A stretch of DNA of 64,000 nucleotides from Takakia lepidozioides (taxonomy: Eukaryota > Streptophyta > Takakiopsida > Takakiales > Takakiaceae), in contig CM060733.1 of assembly GCA_030704615.1 (NCBI GenBank), positions 23,684,001-23,748,000 on the forward strand, read 5' to 3'. The notes beneath the pieces are model-generated. The model saw nothing but the letters and a program-made list of their open reading frames with translations. It made no database searches and was not told where the DNA came from. Shown piece by piece: positions 12,490-23,179 of this stretch. A program made the translations under genes and the position numbers. How positions within the stretch are numbered: position 1 is the first letter of the stretch; every line of letters begins with the position of its first letter.

Positions 12490-12935
12490 GGGGGCTGATA
12501 TCTCTTGTGTGAAGAGGTTGCATGTGTTGAGCATGTATTCAGCTCATTGAAGCTTCCATCTTCAAGCTTGGAGGACAAGCAAGGAAGAGGGAAGGGCTGA
12601 CTTCCCTTATGTGAGGGCAATGCGTGTGTGGAGCATGCTATCAGCCTGGTGAAGGCTTGTACTTTCAGGTGTGGGAGTGCAAGAAAGGAAGGAAGGGGCT
12701 GGTTTCCCTGTAGGGCATGTGGAGCATGCTTTCAGCCTGTTGAAGCTTGTATTTTCAGGTTTGTGGGTGCAAGAAATGAAGCAAAGGAGCTGATTCTCTT
12801 ATGGTGAGAGTGGGGCATGTGTGGAGCATGCCTTCAGCCCATTGAGGCTCTTGTTTTCAAGCTTTAGAGAGCTAGAACGGAAGGTCTAGGGCTGGTTTCC
12901 ACTTGGAGTGAAAGAAAAGCACTTGTAGGGCCTAT
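12490..12935 (+). repeat. About 100-bp tandem repeat in element leader
   Basis: Four to five degenerate units have starts near 12,490, 12,591, 12,691, 12,783 and 12,890. Each contains a gggctg-g/att-tcc motif, a GGAGCATG-C-TTCAGCC motif and a TTTTCAGGT/TTTTCAAGC motif. They lie in the untranslated leader of copy A. Confidence 0.65.
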
Positions 12936-13339
12936 GTGAGTTGGGGTTTCAACTTCAAGCTTGAAGGGAGCGCAACTCTTGAAGCAGCAGGTGTAGGGGG
13001 CTGGAATAGGCTCTAAGACAGATGCTATGGCCAAGGAAAGTGCTTGAATGAGTGCTCACAAGGGCTGGGAACCAGCAGGGCTTGGTTGTTTGCCATTGAG
13101 TTTAGTGGCGTGTTTGGGAGGCTAAGTGAGAAAGAAGGCTTGGTTTGTGGCAACCACCTCATGGCTTAGGGCTACTATGGTGGTGTGTGGGAGCCGAAAG
13201 AGCAAGAATACCTTGCTGATTTCCTCACAGCCGCCATAGCTCGGTGGAAAGAAGCCTAGAGTCCAAGAGACACAAACCCTAGCTTGGCGTGGCTAAACCC
13301 CTTGGAGAAATGGCTAAACTGCCAGAGCGGCCATGGATG

Positions 13340-13835
13340 GGGCTGTGATGGGCTGTCCCTGTGGCCTTGGGGGCTGTGATGGGCTGTGAGGGGCTGTGCC
13401 GGTGGCCTTTTGGGGCTATGACAGGCTGTGCCCATGGCCTTTAGGGCTGTGAGGGGCTGTGAGGGGTTGTGAAAGGCTGTGCCCATGGCCTTTGGGGCTG
13501 TGAGGGGCTGTGAGGGCCTGTGAGGGCCTGTGCCGGTGGCCTTCGGGGTTGTGACGGGCTGCGCCGGTGGCCTTGGGGGCTGTGATGGGCTGTGAGGGGC
13601 TGTGATAGGCCGTGCCTGAGGCCTTCGGGGCTGTGAGGGGCTGTGACAGGCTGTGCCTAGTGGCCTGTGGGGCTGAGACGGGCTGTGACAGGCTGTGGCG
13701 GGCTGTGCCCTGTGGCCTGTGGGGCTGTGACAGGCTGTGGCGAGCTGTGACGGGTTATGAGGGGCTGTGACAGGCTGTGCCCAGTGACCTGTGGGACTGT
13801 GACGGCTGTGACCAGTGAGCTGTGTCGGCCTGTGC
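13340..13835 (+). repeat. G-rich minisatellite (GGGCTGTGA units)
   Basis: There are dozens of 9-10-bp units close to GGGCTGTGA, grouped in higher-order blocks separated by GTGGCCTT(T/C)GGG. The minus-strand open frame over it (Ser-Gln-Pro-rich) is a by-product of the repeat. It lies in the leader of the methyltransferase element upstream of gag. Confidence 0.8.
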
Positions 13836-14508
13836 TGACTCGTGGAGGCACTGGTGAACTGCCTAAGGACTGGCATGTGGTCTTGAAGGCCGAATTTTGA
13901 AGCTCGTGGAGGGCGGTTTGAGGAGTATCTTCATGATATTCCCATGGTCATGCAAGTGAGGGAAGAGAGGAGAGGAAGAGTGTTGGGATGAGGGCATGCT
14001 AGGGTTAGGCATTGCTTTAGCTTCTCTTCCTCGTAGTTTCCACCCTCTCATTAGGCCAAGACCTTTCCGTAGGTGGAGGCAAGAGTCAGTCCAGGTTTGG
14101 GCTGGGGTGTCCTTGCAGGAGCAACACCGTGGAGTTGTTTTTGGTGTGGGGGAGTTGTCGTTCTGATTTCTTGTTTTTGGATCCCCTCCATACCTGCATG
14201 CTTGACTGTGCGCCATGCTAGTTTTGTGTGGGCGCTTGTTTTTATAGGTGATTGGTCCGGATTTGATCACCGGCCAGTCCTAGAGCATGCTGTCGATGGT
14301 GAGGCTGGGGTGATGACCAGCCAGACCATCATTGTTTCTCCTGTGGTGAGGTTGGAGGTGATGACCAGCCAACCATAGGAGTGCTTGCGGTGGATGCAGA
14401 TACAGGTGTAGGCTACGTTAGGAACTTAGTATTCCAAACCATAAGCCGCAACAGGTTCTCTACCCGGTGACCTTGTGGAGAGGGGGTTAGGGACATGTTC
14501 ATGACTAG

Positions 14509-15930
14509 TTGAGTGTCAACACGGAGGTGCCACTAGTTGCTGGGGACAGTGCCGGTTCGAGCACTAGCGATACTAGTGGGTACACGAGACGAGGTTTGCG
14601 GTTTAGGCCACCTTCACCTCCTGTGTCTTCTACGGAAGTTTCTGATTCGGATTGTGAATCAAGAGGATTCATACCGGCGGTGCAAGTTGTTTCTTTGCCA
14701 TTGTTGTGGGACACAATGGAGGAGATGTATGGAGCTACCAAGGGGCCACGAAGGTACTCTGGGGCGGTGGACACCATTGAGTTGGATGATTTTATCCAAA
14801 AGTTTGATAGTTGGTGTGATTTGCAGCAAATGCGCAATCCACAACTATTTACACCTTTCATGGCATGGAAGGGGCTGTTTCAGCACCTTGAGGGGCCGCC
14901 TATGGATGATTACCATGAGTTCAGGCGGGGGCATGAGGTTGAGATCGAGGAGTGGAGGATGTACTGGTCACCCGACTATGTCTCCATCACTAGGGGCACT
15001 AGAGCCACGAGGGCATTGGCTACACCTGCCGCTGCACCGGCAGCTTCAGCAAGTAGCAGTGGGACTAGTGGGACTGGTGGTATAGTAGCTACGACATCCA
15101 CCCAAGCCACTACCGCACCAGCACTAGCACCGTGCCTGCCTTCAACCCTGTTGTGGAGTTCTTCGAAGAGTTGAGAGGAAACTACCAAGGGGTGAGGACA
15201 GAGAAGTTGCGGAGCTTGCAAGAGTTCCAACGGAAGCCGACCGAGAGCTTGAGGAAGGCTTTCACTCGCATGAGGCGCTTGATAAATGTAACCCAAGGGG
15301 TTACAGAAGCTCAGGCAGTCCAATTTTGGTATGGGATATTGGACAAGGAGCTGAGGAGAAGGGTGCGGGATGCAACTCTCCTACAAGCGGCCCAACCCAC
15401 CTTAGCAAATGTATTTTTGCTGGCAGAGCGGATAGAGCTCAACATGGTGGAGGAACGAGTGGTCATGGTGAGATTTGCTAAGGAGACACCACGGGGTAGT
15501 GGTGCTCCTAGCCAACCACTACCTCAACGTGCTCAAGGCAACAAGGGGGCTTAGGTGAAGCTTAGGAAGGGCAGAGAGGACCTTAGATGCAGGGGTCTCT
15601 CCCTTCATTTGCTGGCCAACAACGGGCGGATGTGGTGTGCTGGACATGTGGAGGACCCCATGTCAAGAAGGATTGCCCAGAGGGAGGCAAAGGGCCGGCA
15701 CATGCACAACCTGCACAATTGCAATGTGGGCATTGTGGCAAGCACGGGCATGGAGAGGCCCAGTGTTATGGTTTGCATCCTGAGTTGCGTCCAGGTCAGT
15801 TCCAAGGGAACAATGGTGGCCGGGGGCGAGGTGGAGCAGCCCAGAGAGGACGAGGAGGCCAGCCACGAGGTGTAGGCCAAGGGCAAGCTCAACATGGCCA
15901 AGGACGCGGAGGTCAGGGTGTTGACCAAGG
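14509..15930 (+). pseudogene. Gag of the methyltransferase element (frameshifted)
   Basis: An open frame from 14,509 has no ATG until 14,716. It then changes frame near 15,140 into a Ty3-type gag capsid stretch (strings FFEELRGNYQG and RKPTESLRKAFTRMRRL). After a stop at 15,554 it continues in a third frame with two zinc knuckles, C-WT-C-GGP-H-VKKD-C and C-GH-C-GKHG-H-GEAQ-C, and an Arg-Gly-rich tail (near 15,620-15,860). The role is packaging of the element RNA. The lack of an early ATG may mean the start is supplied by splicing from the leader. Copy B lacks gag entirely. Confidence 0.75.
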
Positions 15931-16619
15931 CGTGGCCAACCGGCTTCAGCAGCTAGAGCAGAGGCTCGCTGCCATGGCTATAGCTCAGGTGGTACCGGCT
16001 CTAAGGCCGGATGGTCCACCTCCTGCTCCTGAGGGAGGAGATATGGGAGGCATGGGATTCATGTGTGGAGCAGCAGTACCACTAGTGCAAGTGGAGTCTG
16101 TTGCAGCCGTGACTCGAGGAGCAGCACGAGTTCCTGAGCCACGAGGTGCAGAGATGGAGTTGGATCCACAGCATGGGGAGGCAAGCCATCAGGCTAGGCT
16201 TCCTCAGTCATTCACATTGGCGGAGACAGTGTCGACGCCATCCATGGCACCTAGCTCTCGCCCGACTGTTACCAAGGCGGAGGTTACTATGCCATTGGGG
16301 AGAGCTACACGGGTAGCACCACTACCTAGTGTTGCCAAGGCTACGGCAGCTATTGTGCTGCTAGGAGCGGCCACATCTGTGTGCCAGGCTCCATTGTTCT
16401 CGGCTACCATGATTGCGACGCCGGGGGTAAGACCAGATGAGGTGTTCAGGCTGGCAGCTACACTCTGTGAGAGTGGGGAGGTTACTTCATCTTCTGCGGA
16501 GATAGTGGGAGGTGTAGTGCCGGAGGGATCCTCAGATTTGAGGGTCAAGACTGCTACGGCGGCGCCATGGCAAGCTGCAGCTGCCAGGTTGATGGAGCTG
16601 CCAGCTAGGCCAGCCATTG

Positions 16620-17440
16620 AGCGCGCCATGGTGACACCTGAAGTTGTCATGTTAGACAACCAGGATGGCATTATCTGTTTGAGTGGACCGGCAGGCAAGA
16701 GGTACCAGCCACTGCGGGTCTTGTTGGACTCGGGAGCTCAGCCACTGATGCTGGGCTGAGCTGCTATTGCAGGCTTGGGCCTCACGGAGGCGGATATGGA
16801 GCCTTGTCCTTTCCAGATACAGACGTCTCTGGGAGGATCGGAGCAGGCTTGGGCATGACACGGCGTGAGTTGGCTATCAGACTACGGCCGGATCATCCTA
16901 CAGATGGCTCAGTGATGCGAGCCAAGGCCATTGTGACAGACGTGGTCTCCTACGATGTCCTGGTTGGTGGGGCAGTGTTGTACCCCATGGGCTTCACCCT
17001 GGATTTTTTGGAGGAGTCAACTTCCTATAGGCCTGCATGGCAGTCAGGGGAGGGCCGACGTGTGCAGCTCCCTGTGACGTTCATAGGAGGAGTTGCGGTT
17101 GCCCAGCGAGGCAAGATGCCGACACTAACAGCATTCACAGCGGCAGTGAGTTGGCCTACAAAGTTGCTTGAGGGAAACGCTCATTCAGAGGATGTGCCAC
17201 CTCCGGGAGAGCAGGATGACAAGTATGGTATGGCGGAGTTGCCTACCATGGTTGCTCAGACTCCATTGTGGGGCACGAGCAAGGATTTGCAGCGGGATGC
17301 TGATCGACGGGTGCAACAAGCCTGGGTGGAGGTTTTTGTACCATCAGGAGAGGAGGAGAGTGCGGGGATTGCACCAGGACCACCTCACTTGTCTCCATTG
17401 GACACCACACCTATTGTGTGGCAGTATCCGGATGAAGGCA
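16620..17440 (+). pseudogene. Retropepsin domain, copy A
   Basis: Aspartic protease signature LLDSGAQPLMLG (active-site DSG) is near 16,715-16,759, followed by a TGA stop where copy B has AGA. The flap and C-terminal half (VLVGGAVLYPMGFTLDF) lies near 16,960-17,010 in a frame shifted by one nucleotide loss relative to copy B. Copy B keeps both halves in one frame, and that frame continues into the methyltransferase. The ancestral protease was therefore fused upstream of the methyltransferase. Confidence 0.7.
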
Positions 17441-18293
17441 TTTGTCTTCTGGACTTGTTTGGCAGGATCAGCACCGGATTGGCTGCTGTGTTACAGGCAG
17501 GTGTACGAGTTCGGCATTACATGTATGTGGAGAGGGATGAGACTGCACGATGCGTTTCACTTTGCCATGTTGCTCAGTTGGTGCAGCGGTACCCTGAGTT
17601 GTTGTCGGTGTCTGCAATTCGTGGATATCAACAGGCCTTGCCAGCAGACATTTTGTTGCTGGGGGCGCAGGATTTGGAGCGGGTTGGCTCCATTGATCTG
17701 GTAGTGGCAGGTTGGCCCTGCCAAGGGCATTCATCAGCCGAGCATGGCAATGGATTGCGAGACTCGAGGTCGGGTCTGTTTTGGGAGATGGTGCGGGTTT
17801 TGCGCCACTTGCAGCTTCATCAAGCTGTATCTCCAGCATACATCTTGGAGAATGTGCCACTGATGGGCGATTCTCGGGCCAGGGTGATGGCCAGTGTGCA
17901 TCAAGTCCGGTCGTGGCTTGGGTCAGCAGTGTTGCTAGATGCAGCTACAGTGGGGTCACGGGCTCATCGTCCACGACTATGGTGAACTAACTTGATGCCA
18001 CCCGCACTGCTCAAGCGTGCATTTGATGGGGTGCAGCGGCCAACACATCTCACAGTGGATAGCATCCTGGACACAGGGAGGCAGTCTCAGCGTGTGAGAC
18101 ACGATGACCGTTCGCCTTTGGCAGTGGTCAACAAGGTGGGTCAACCACGAGCATCATTACCTACACTGCTCAGCTTCCCAGGATCGCATGCTTTCTGGGA
18201 TAGTGGACCTGGCCTCCTGTGGGATGCTCAGTTGCAGCAGTTAGTGGAGCCTAATGCTGACGAGCGTGAGCGGGCAATGGGTTTTACCACTTG
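17441..18293 (+). pseudogene. C5-cytosine DNA methyltransferase domain, copy A
   Basis: The catalytic domain has the canonical motif order. Motif I is LLDLFGRISTG (AdoMet binding). The acidic motif II is YVERDE. IDLVVAGWPCQGHS gives motif IV with the catalytic Cys of PCQ. ILENVP is motif VI and HRPRLW is motif VIII. After a TGA at 17,983, ERERAMGFTT resembles the region before motif IX/X. The spacing, the SGLFWEMVR string and the HRPRLWW string resemble DNMT3-type enzymes more than DNMT1/CMT. It lies directly after the protease in the same frame. It would methylate cytosine C5. The nonsense codon and the cut at 18,293 make this copy non-functional. Confidence 0.85.
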
Positions 18294-18410
18294 TACTATA
18301 GGTACTTTCTATAGTCATCACCTACTTCTAATCTTAAGGTCCAAGCTACTTTTAGCCTTAAGGTACTTGTAGACCCAAGCAAATACGAAGCCCTTGCCTT
18401 AGGGCATGGC
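18291..18410 (+). mobile_element. MITE-like insertion ending copy A
   Basis: It begins GTACTATAGG and matches, in reverse complement, about 39,245-39,366, sharing the string CTTCTAATCTTAAGGTCCAAGC. The 39.2-kb copy has both 10-bp termini. Here only one terminus is clear, so this is a truncated copy or part of a longer element. It interrupts the methyltransferase domain of copy A. Confidence 0.6.
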
Positions 18411-21400
18411 CCAATATCTGATGCTTCTTCATTAAGGTATAAGATACAGGTGGCAAGGTGTTGGAGCATTCTGTATGTAGGTCAAGACATTATTACCTAC
18501 CGCTATCAGTAATTATCACATGATCTTTACAGAGATCTTGTAGCAAGGAAAGGAAGGTCATTAGAAGGTGCCTGAGTTCGTTGATCGGTAAGCTTAGGTA
18601 AAGATCAGTGTTGTGTGTGTAGAGCCTATTAAAGGAGGTTGGGTAGCATGTGAGCACGCTCATGTTGGTGTGAGCAGATAGGCATATTCTGTATATTCCC
18701 TAAAAATCCTAAGAATATGCGATAGCAAAACCAAACAACGCTCATGCGAAAAACATTCCGAAATTATCCAAAATCTCATGAAAACCGTGCTCACGTGACA
18801 AAACCTATGAAATTAATTGTCCAAAGTTGAACTCAGGTGAGGACAAACAACCACAAATATTTCTGCCGGAACGCAAAGGTCTGCAACTTAAATAATGTGC
18901 CATTAAAAACCCAATATATGAATTTCTACAAACATATGTGTGTAAAACATCCGTAATAACCACCCAAAAATTGGGTTTCGTCAGCGAAATCAGTTTTAAT
19001 TTTTTTTTAGTTTTTTTAGTGGTTTCTCCCTTTCAAGCTTTAGTTTTCAGGTGATCAAATATGCCATGTAAGGTTTTCTATAGTTTAAAATTATCTTTAC
19101 GGAGCATGTGCTTCTCTTCTATATGTTAAAATTATATTCACACGCCATGTAGACCCTATTAACGCACAAAGACCCTATGTCAGTCTATTATATGTATTTT
19201 CGCTTGCATACATATCACCCCAATAACCGTGGATTCTACTTACGCGGTTTTTTTTTGCCTACTCACGCCATACCAATTCCCCTATTTAAGGAACCCGCCG
19301 TATCCGGATTTGGGATTATCTTAGGAACCAAGTCTAGGTTTTTGAAAGGGGAAAGCCGGGTCCGGGTCCGCATAGTTGCTGGAAAATATTAGCGAGTTCA
19401 CCGGTTCGAATCCCGGTTCTAGTTAATTAATTAAATAAACTAGGAAATGAAGATTAATTAGAAATAAAACCATTTTTGGTTAAAAAAGAAAACAAAATCC
19501 GAATGGTGATTTTTTTATTTTCTTTTTTTTAAAGAGGTGACTATTATTGATGTACCAGTAGTGAATGGGGCTTATTCAGCTCAGCTGTTCTATTAGTCAA
19601 AACAGCTATGGTTCAGTTTGCATCTTTTTTTGGGGCCCTGCATATGCAAAACCCACTAAAGTAGGTACTAACTTAGTGGTGCACTAACTTAGTAAGGAAA
19701 GGAGAGCGCTCTTCTCCTTTATATATCCTCTCAGAGCGGCGGCCCGACCCTTCAATCTGGCAGGACCTTTCCCCCACACATGTCACCCCTAGAAACCACC
19801 TCTGACACCTTTACTCTACTAACCCCAATTTGGCGCCCCAACCGTCCTCCATCGTGTCTGCTTCCTCTCCCACAGTCTTTTTTTTGGAGCCCCTTACACA
19901 GGGGTTATTTCTTCAAGTCCTTTTGTAGCTTATATGTAGCTTACTATATACTCCCCCTTCTCAATTCCTATACATCCTCTAATGGACAGGGCCCACGCAA
20001 ATTTGGGGGCTTTTTTAGCTCCTTCACAAATTGCATACACGGTGAGACAAGAATTAGACTGGCTTTTTAAAAAAAAAGAGAAAGGGGACAGTGGCCCTTT
20101 TAATCAAATTAAATAAAAGGTGTCACAGTTGATGGAAAAATAACCACCAAAGGGGTCTTGTACGCTTACTGTGGGGGTACATCACCGCAGGAATTTGAGA
20201 TTCACCCATCAATTTCAATTCTTTGAAAACATGTTAAGAACAAGGTAAGAATAGTAGTATGCCTCATAGTCTATAGCAAGAAAACTGCACACCACACCCT
20301 AAGCAAATAAGAAACCTAATGAGAGAGAGGGAGGAGATTGAAGCCTCCAGCTTTCAGGCTCTCTGCTCACTTGCCACATTTCATTTTTGTTTTCAAATTT
20401 TAATGAAAGGGGACATAAGGTCGAAAAACATTTTATTATTACTATTATTATTTTTGCATACCTATATATGTATCTAGTTATTAAACTTAAAACCCGGACC
20501 CACCTAGTTCACCGGTGGTATGGTGGGTTGGGGCCCGGGTTCATTTTAGGGTATTTGGTCATGATGTGGGTAACACGCCAGGTACCTGGGGTCCGCACAA
20601 GACCCGAAAGTGGCTATATACCTATATACAAAGAGTGAAATATGTTAAGAGTAGGTCTTACTGTTGTCCGTGTCTCGTACATCGATCGTGTGGATCTTTC
20701 CTCCGTGTTCTTTGCAAAAAGACTTACAGAGTAAGGTCCTCTAACTTAAAGTGATACGGTCTTACGTAAAGCTATTTGGTAAACTGAAAGCTTGTTGACC
20801 TCTGACGTTCCACCTGCCACTTTCGCATGATCAAAGCACGATGCTTTGTCAACAGCACTGCCGTCTAACGCCGTAGCAAGTAATCTCCCAGCTTCGAAAT
20901 TCCTGGAAGTAAAGCAACTGAAGAACCCAATTGGGCATCTCTCCCAAGATGCCATTTGCGGTAAGCCTAGCGGCAGATCCAGATACACAAACTAGTCTGT
21001 TGCACCTCTCTTTCACCAAATTTCCGGCTTTGTTGTGATAATCGAGACTATTGTGAAGTTTTAGTTTTCATGATAGTTCACTGTAGCAGCTAGAAGACGA
21101 CAGATCCGAAGGACTGAGCAACACCTGAAGTTACTCAAAAGCCTCTACTTGTTCTCTAAATCTCATTCAGCAATGAGGATGACCCCCGACTTTTAGTTTA
21201 GGAACTAAAATATGTCAAACAACCTGTTTGACTGCTGCAGCACTTGCCAATTCATCAGAAAATACTCCCATGAAGCCGCTTTTGCAACGACTCGGTAATC
21301 GGGTTGTTGACTTGAGCGAAGGTGTTCTCCTGTGATTTGACAGAGGAACCATAGGGTTTCATAGTCTGGTCCAAATTAATTATAGCTAGCTATGTATGGA

Positions 21401-21568
21401 CTCCAGTATAAGTACTATGCTCTATGTTGTTTTCTAGTCATCACGGTGTTTCGTGACCTGAGAGATGAGCTGCAGCCGAATCTCGCTTCAGTAGGGCCTC
21501 TACCGTTGTGTCTATCGTTTAGCTTGAACATTGACCTCTCAACATTTTACAAATACTGGGCTGGGAAG
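18411..21568. other. Gene-free AT-rich tract with decayed repeats
   Basis: No convincing gene is seen. The tract includes a repeat copy at 19,286-20,280 related to 40,575-41,000, poly-T and poly-A runs, and scattered short frames. A minus-strand frame at 20,988-20,746 looks weakly coding but has no family I know. Confidence 0.4.
19286..20280 (+). repeat. Dispersed repeat family X, copy 1
   Basis: It shares with 40,575-41,000, in the same order, AAGGAACCC-like sequence, CCAAGTCTAGG, a TAGTTGCT-G-AAATATTAGCG block, CTCCTTCACAAATT and CACCCATCAATTTCAATTCT. The second copy is internally shorter. The string GGTTCGAATCCCGG at 19,403 resembles a tRNA B box, so a SINE origin is possible, but no matching A box was found. 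Confidence 0.55.
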
Positions 21569-21577
21569 AGATAAATA
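21569..21577 (+). promoter_or_regulatory. Possible TATA element of the chitinase gene
   Basis: ATAAATATT lies about 60 bp upstream of the chitinase ATG. It is a plausible but weak TATA match; no transcript start can be seen. Confidence 0.25.
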
Positions 21578-21632
21578 TTCTGGACCTATTCTGGAGTGGA
21601 CCTTAGCTTGAGTGTCCCACCAACATTTTCCC

Positions 21633-22709
21633 ATGGCGACACGAGCGAACAGCCGAGGTGGAGGGCGTCTCCAGCAGGTGGCATTTACGATTATGCTGCT
21701 GCTAATACCGACAGATTTTCTGCAGCTGACTTCTGCACAAGCTGAGTGTGGGTCGGGAGCAAGCAACGCCAAGTGTGCAAACAATTTGTGCTGTAGCCAA
21801 TATGGGTACTGCGGAGATACAAGCGCTTACTGTGGTACCGGGTGTCAAAGCCAGTGCTCATATGCAGCTCCCAAGGGTATCTTCCCGGGGCACATGCTAT
21901 ACGATTACATTGGAGCCAATGGCATCTCTATATACTTCACTGATATACCGATCACCAACAGCGCAGTGGATTACATTCTGGGCTTGTCATTCGCCATCGA
22001 CATGAACTCGACTGGAGCCACACAAAACGGAATTCATTCAGTTTATTGGAATCCCACCCTGAGCACGACTGCTGCTAAAGCCTGGAGACAAGCTCATTCG
22101 AACGCCAGAATTGTCATCGCCATTGGTGGATCCGAGTTGTACGGATCTAACGGAGTATACCCTGTCAACTGGTATAACCCGGCCAACTCCACAAAGTGGC
22201 TGGCGAATGCTGTGTCGTCCCTCACCACAATCATCCAAGCCTATGGCGCCGATGGCATAGACATCGATATTGAGAACTTCCCCAATGGCTCCACCAACTT
22301 CGTCTCTCTCATTGGCCAGTTGATCACGACGCTCAAGAACAATGGAGTGGCCAAAATCGTCAGCATCGCCCCTGGCTACGATCAGCTGGCGCTGTACACA
22401 ACACTTTACAACAGCTACAGCAACTACATCGACATTGTGAATTACCAATTCTATGGCGAAGGTCTCGACACTTGTGCGAAGTACGAGGCAAGATACTACC
22501 AAGTGATTCAATCCCTGCCGGTGACCAAAGTGGGACTTAGCACCCAAGTGGCTGATCAAAACACTACCATTTCCGGAACTACTTTTGTCAATTGCGTGTC
22601 TACGATCAAAAGCAACAATTCAATTCCTGGAGTGTATTTGTGGAACGCAGATCTTTCCAAACAGAAGGACAATTTTACCACAGAGAAAGAGGTGGCCGCA
22701 CTGTTTTAG
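21633..22709 (+). CDS. Secreted hevein-GH18 chitinase
   Basis: Single-exon gene of 358 residues, ATG in a good context (CCCATGGCG). Residues 1-37 form a signal peptide with a hydrophobic core ([11 protein letters not shown]). Residues 38-77 are a hevein-type chitin-binding domain with all eight cysteines ([22 protein letters not shown]). From about residue 82 follows a GH18 barrel with the catalytic signature DGIDIDIE at 207-214, where Glu214 is the expected proton donor, and strand motifs [18 protein letters not shown] and VYLWNADL. The enzyme should bind and hydrolyse chitin in the apoplast or vacuole, a defence role. In flowering plants hevein domains usually accompany GH19, so hevein plus GH18 is unusual. 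No break is seen, and it lies between two dead retroelements. Confidence 0.9.
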   Translation: MATRANSRGGGRLQQVAFTIMLLLIPTDFLQLTSAQAECGSGASNAKCANNLCCSQYGYCGDTSAYCGTGCQSQCSYAAPKGIFPGHMLYDYIGANGISIYFTDIPITNSAVDYILGLSFAIDMNSTGATQNGIHSVYWNPTLSTTAAKAWRQAHSNARIVIAIGGSELYGSNGVYPVNWYNPANSTKWLANAVSSLTTIIQAYGADGIDIDIENFPNGSTNFVSLIGQLITTLKNNGVAKIVSIAPGYDQLALYTTLYNSYSNYIDIVNYQFYGEGLDTCAKYEARYYQVIQSLPVTKVGLSTQVADQNTTISGTTFVNCVSTIKSNNSIPGVYLWNADLSKQKDNFTTEKEVAALF

Positions 22710-23170
22710 ATACAGCAGTAGGCTTTCTCGTTAGGAATATACTTACTAGGAGGCCAAGTCGGAAATCGATCCACTCGAACTCCTGCCAAATACGAAATAG
22801 ACAAAGTCACAGACTAGGGTTGAGGTCGCTACAGCAAGGGAAGTGAAGAGAAGTAGATGGTGAAGGTCTACAAATAAGTTCGAGGTGTGTAAGGTTGGAT
22901 TTATTAACCTAAAGTGTGAGTTAGTAACACATCACTACATACTCTTACACGAATAAAGAATCGACTACGTTTTCAAAATATCACATTGAAGTCTTCTCGA
23001 GATCTCTCCCTACAGAGTCTACAATCATTCTGTGTCTCTCTGGTTTATGCTCCCACTGAGTGTGTCCTTTTGTATCTCTAAGCCTCTTGGCACACCCTTT
23101 CAGATCTTTGACTATTTTACTAAGAGAGGATTTCATCCTTACTTCACTCCCACTAGTGCTATGTTAGTTG
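22710..23170. other. Chitinase 3' flank
   Basis: Nothing clear beyond the probable 3' untranslated region and AT-rich sequence leading into a decayed copia fragment. Confidence 0.35.
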
Positions 23171-23179
23171 ATTCGGATA

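Larger units (their letters stand above)
11491..18293 (+). mobile_element. Ty3/gypsy element with DNA methyltransferase, copy A
   Basis: Copy A starts with an LTR-like TGTCAAGTTATT end inserted in a LINE. A long leader with tandem repeats follows (11.5-14.5 kb), then gag (14.51-15.9 kb), retropepsin (about 16.65-17.05 kb) and a C5-cytosine methyltransferase (17.44-18.29 kb). The element ends inside the methyltransferase, after the motif IX-like string ERERAMGFTT, where a repeat with a CTATAGG terminus begins. No RT or 3' LTR is left. Compared with copy B it carries a nonsense change in the protease (TGA at 16,757), a 1-nt loss near 16,850 and a nonsense change at 17,983, so it is inactive. 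Confidence 0.85.

Noticed and set aside
13256-13876. 206-codon minus-strand open frame, Ser/Gln/Pro/His-rich
   Set aside because: It is produced entirely by the GGGCTGTGA minisatellite, where every unit lacks stops in this frame; no start context or domain.
17441-18293. Interpretation as a host DNA methyltransferase gene
   Set aside because: The domain is fused in frame to a retropepsin and, in copy B, followed by a Ty3 RT. It lacks the regulatory domains of plant DNMT3, DRM, MET or CMT genes and has no introns.
19380-19425. Possible tRNA gene (GGTTCGAATCCCGG at 19,403)
   Set aside because: The string fits a tRNA T-arm/B box, but no matching D-arm/A box or acceptor stem is found in the preceding 60 bases, and the area belongs to a repeat found again at 40.6 kb.
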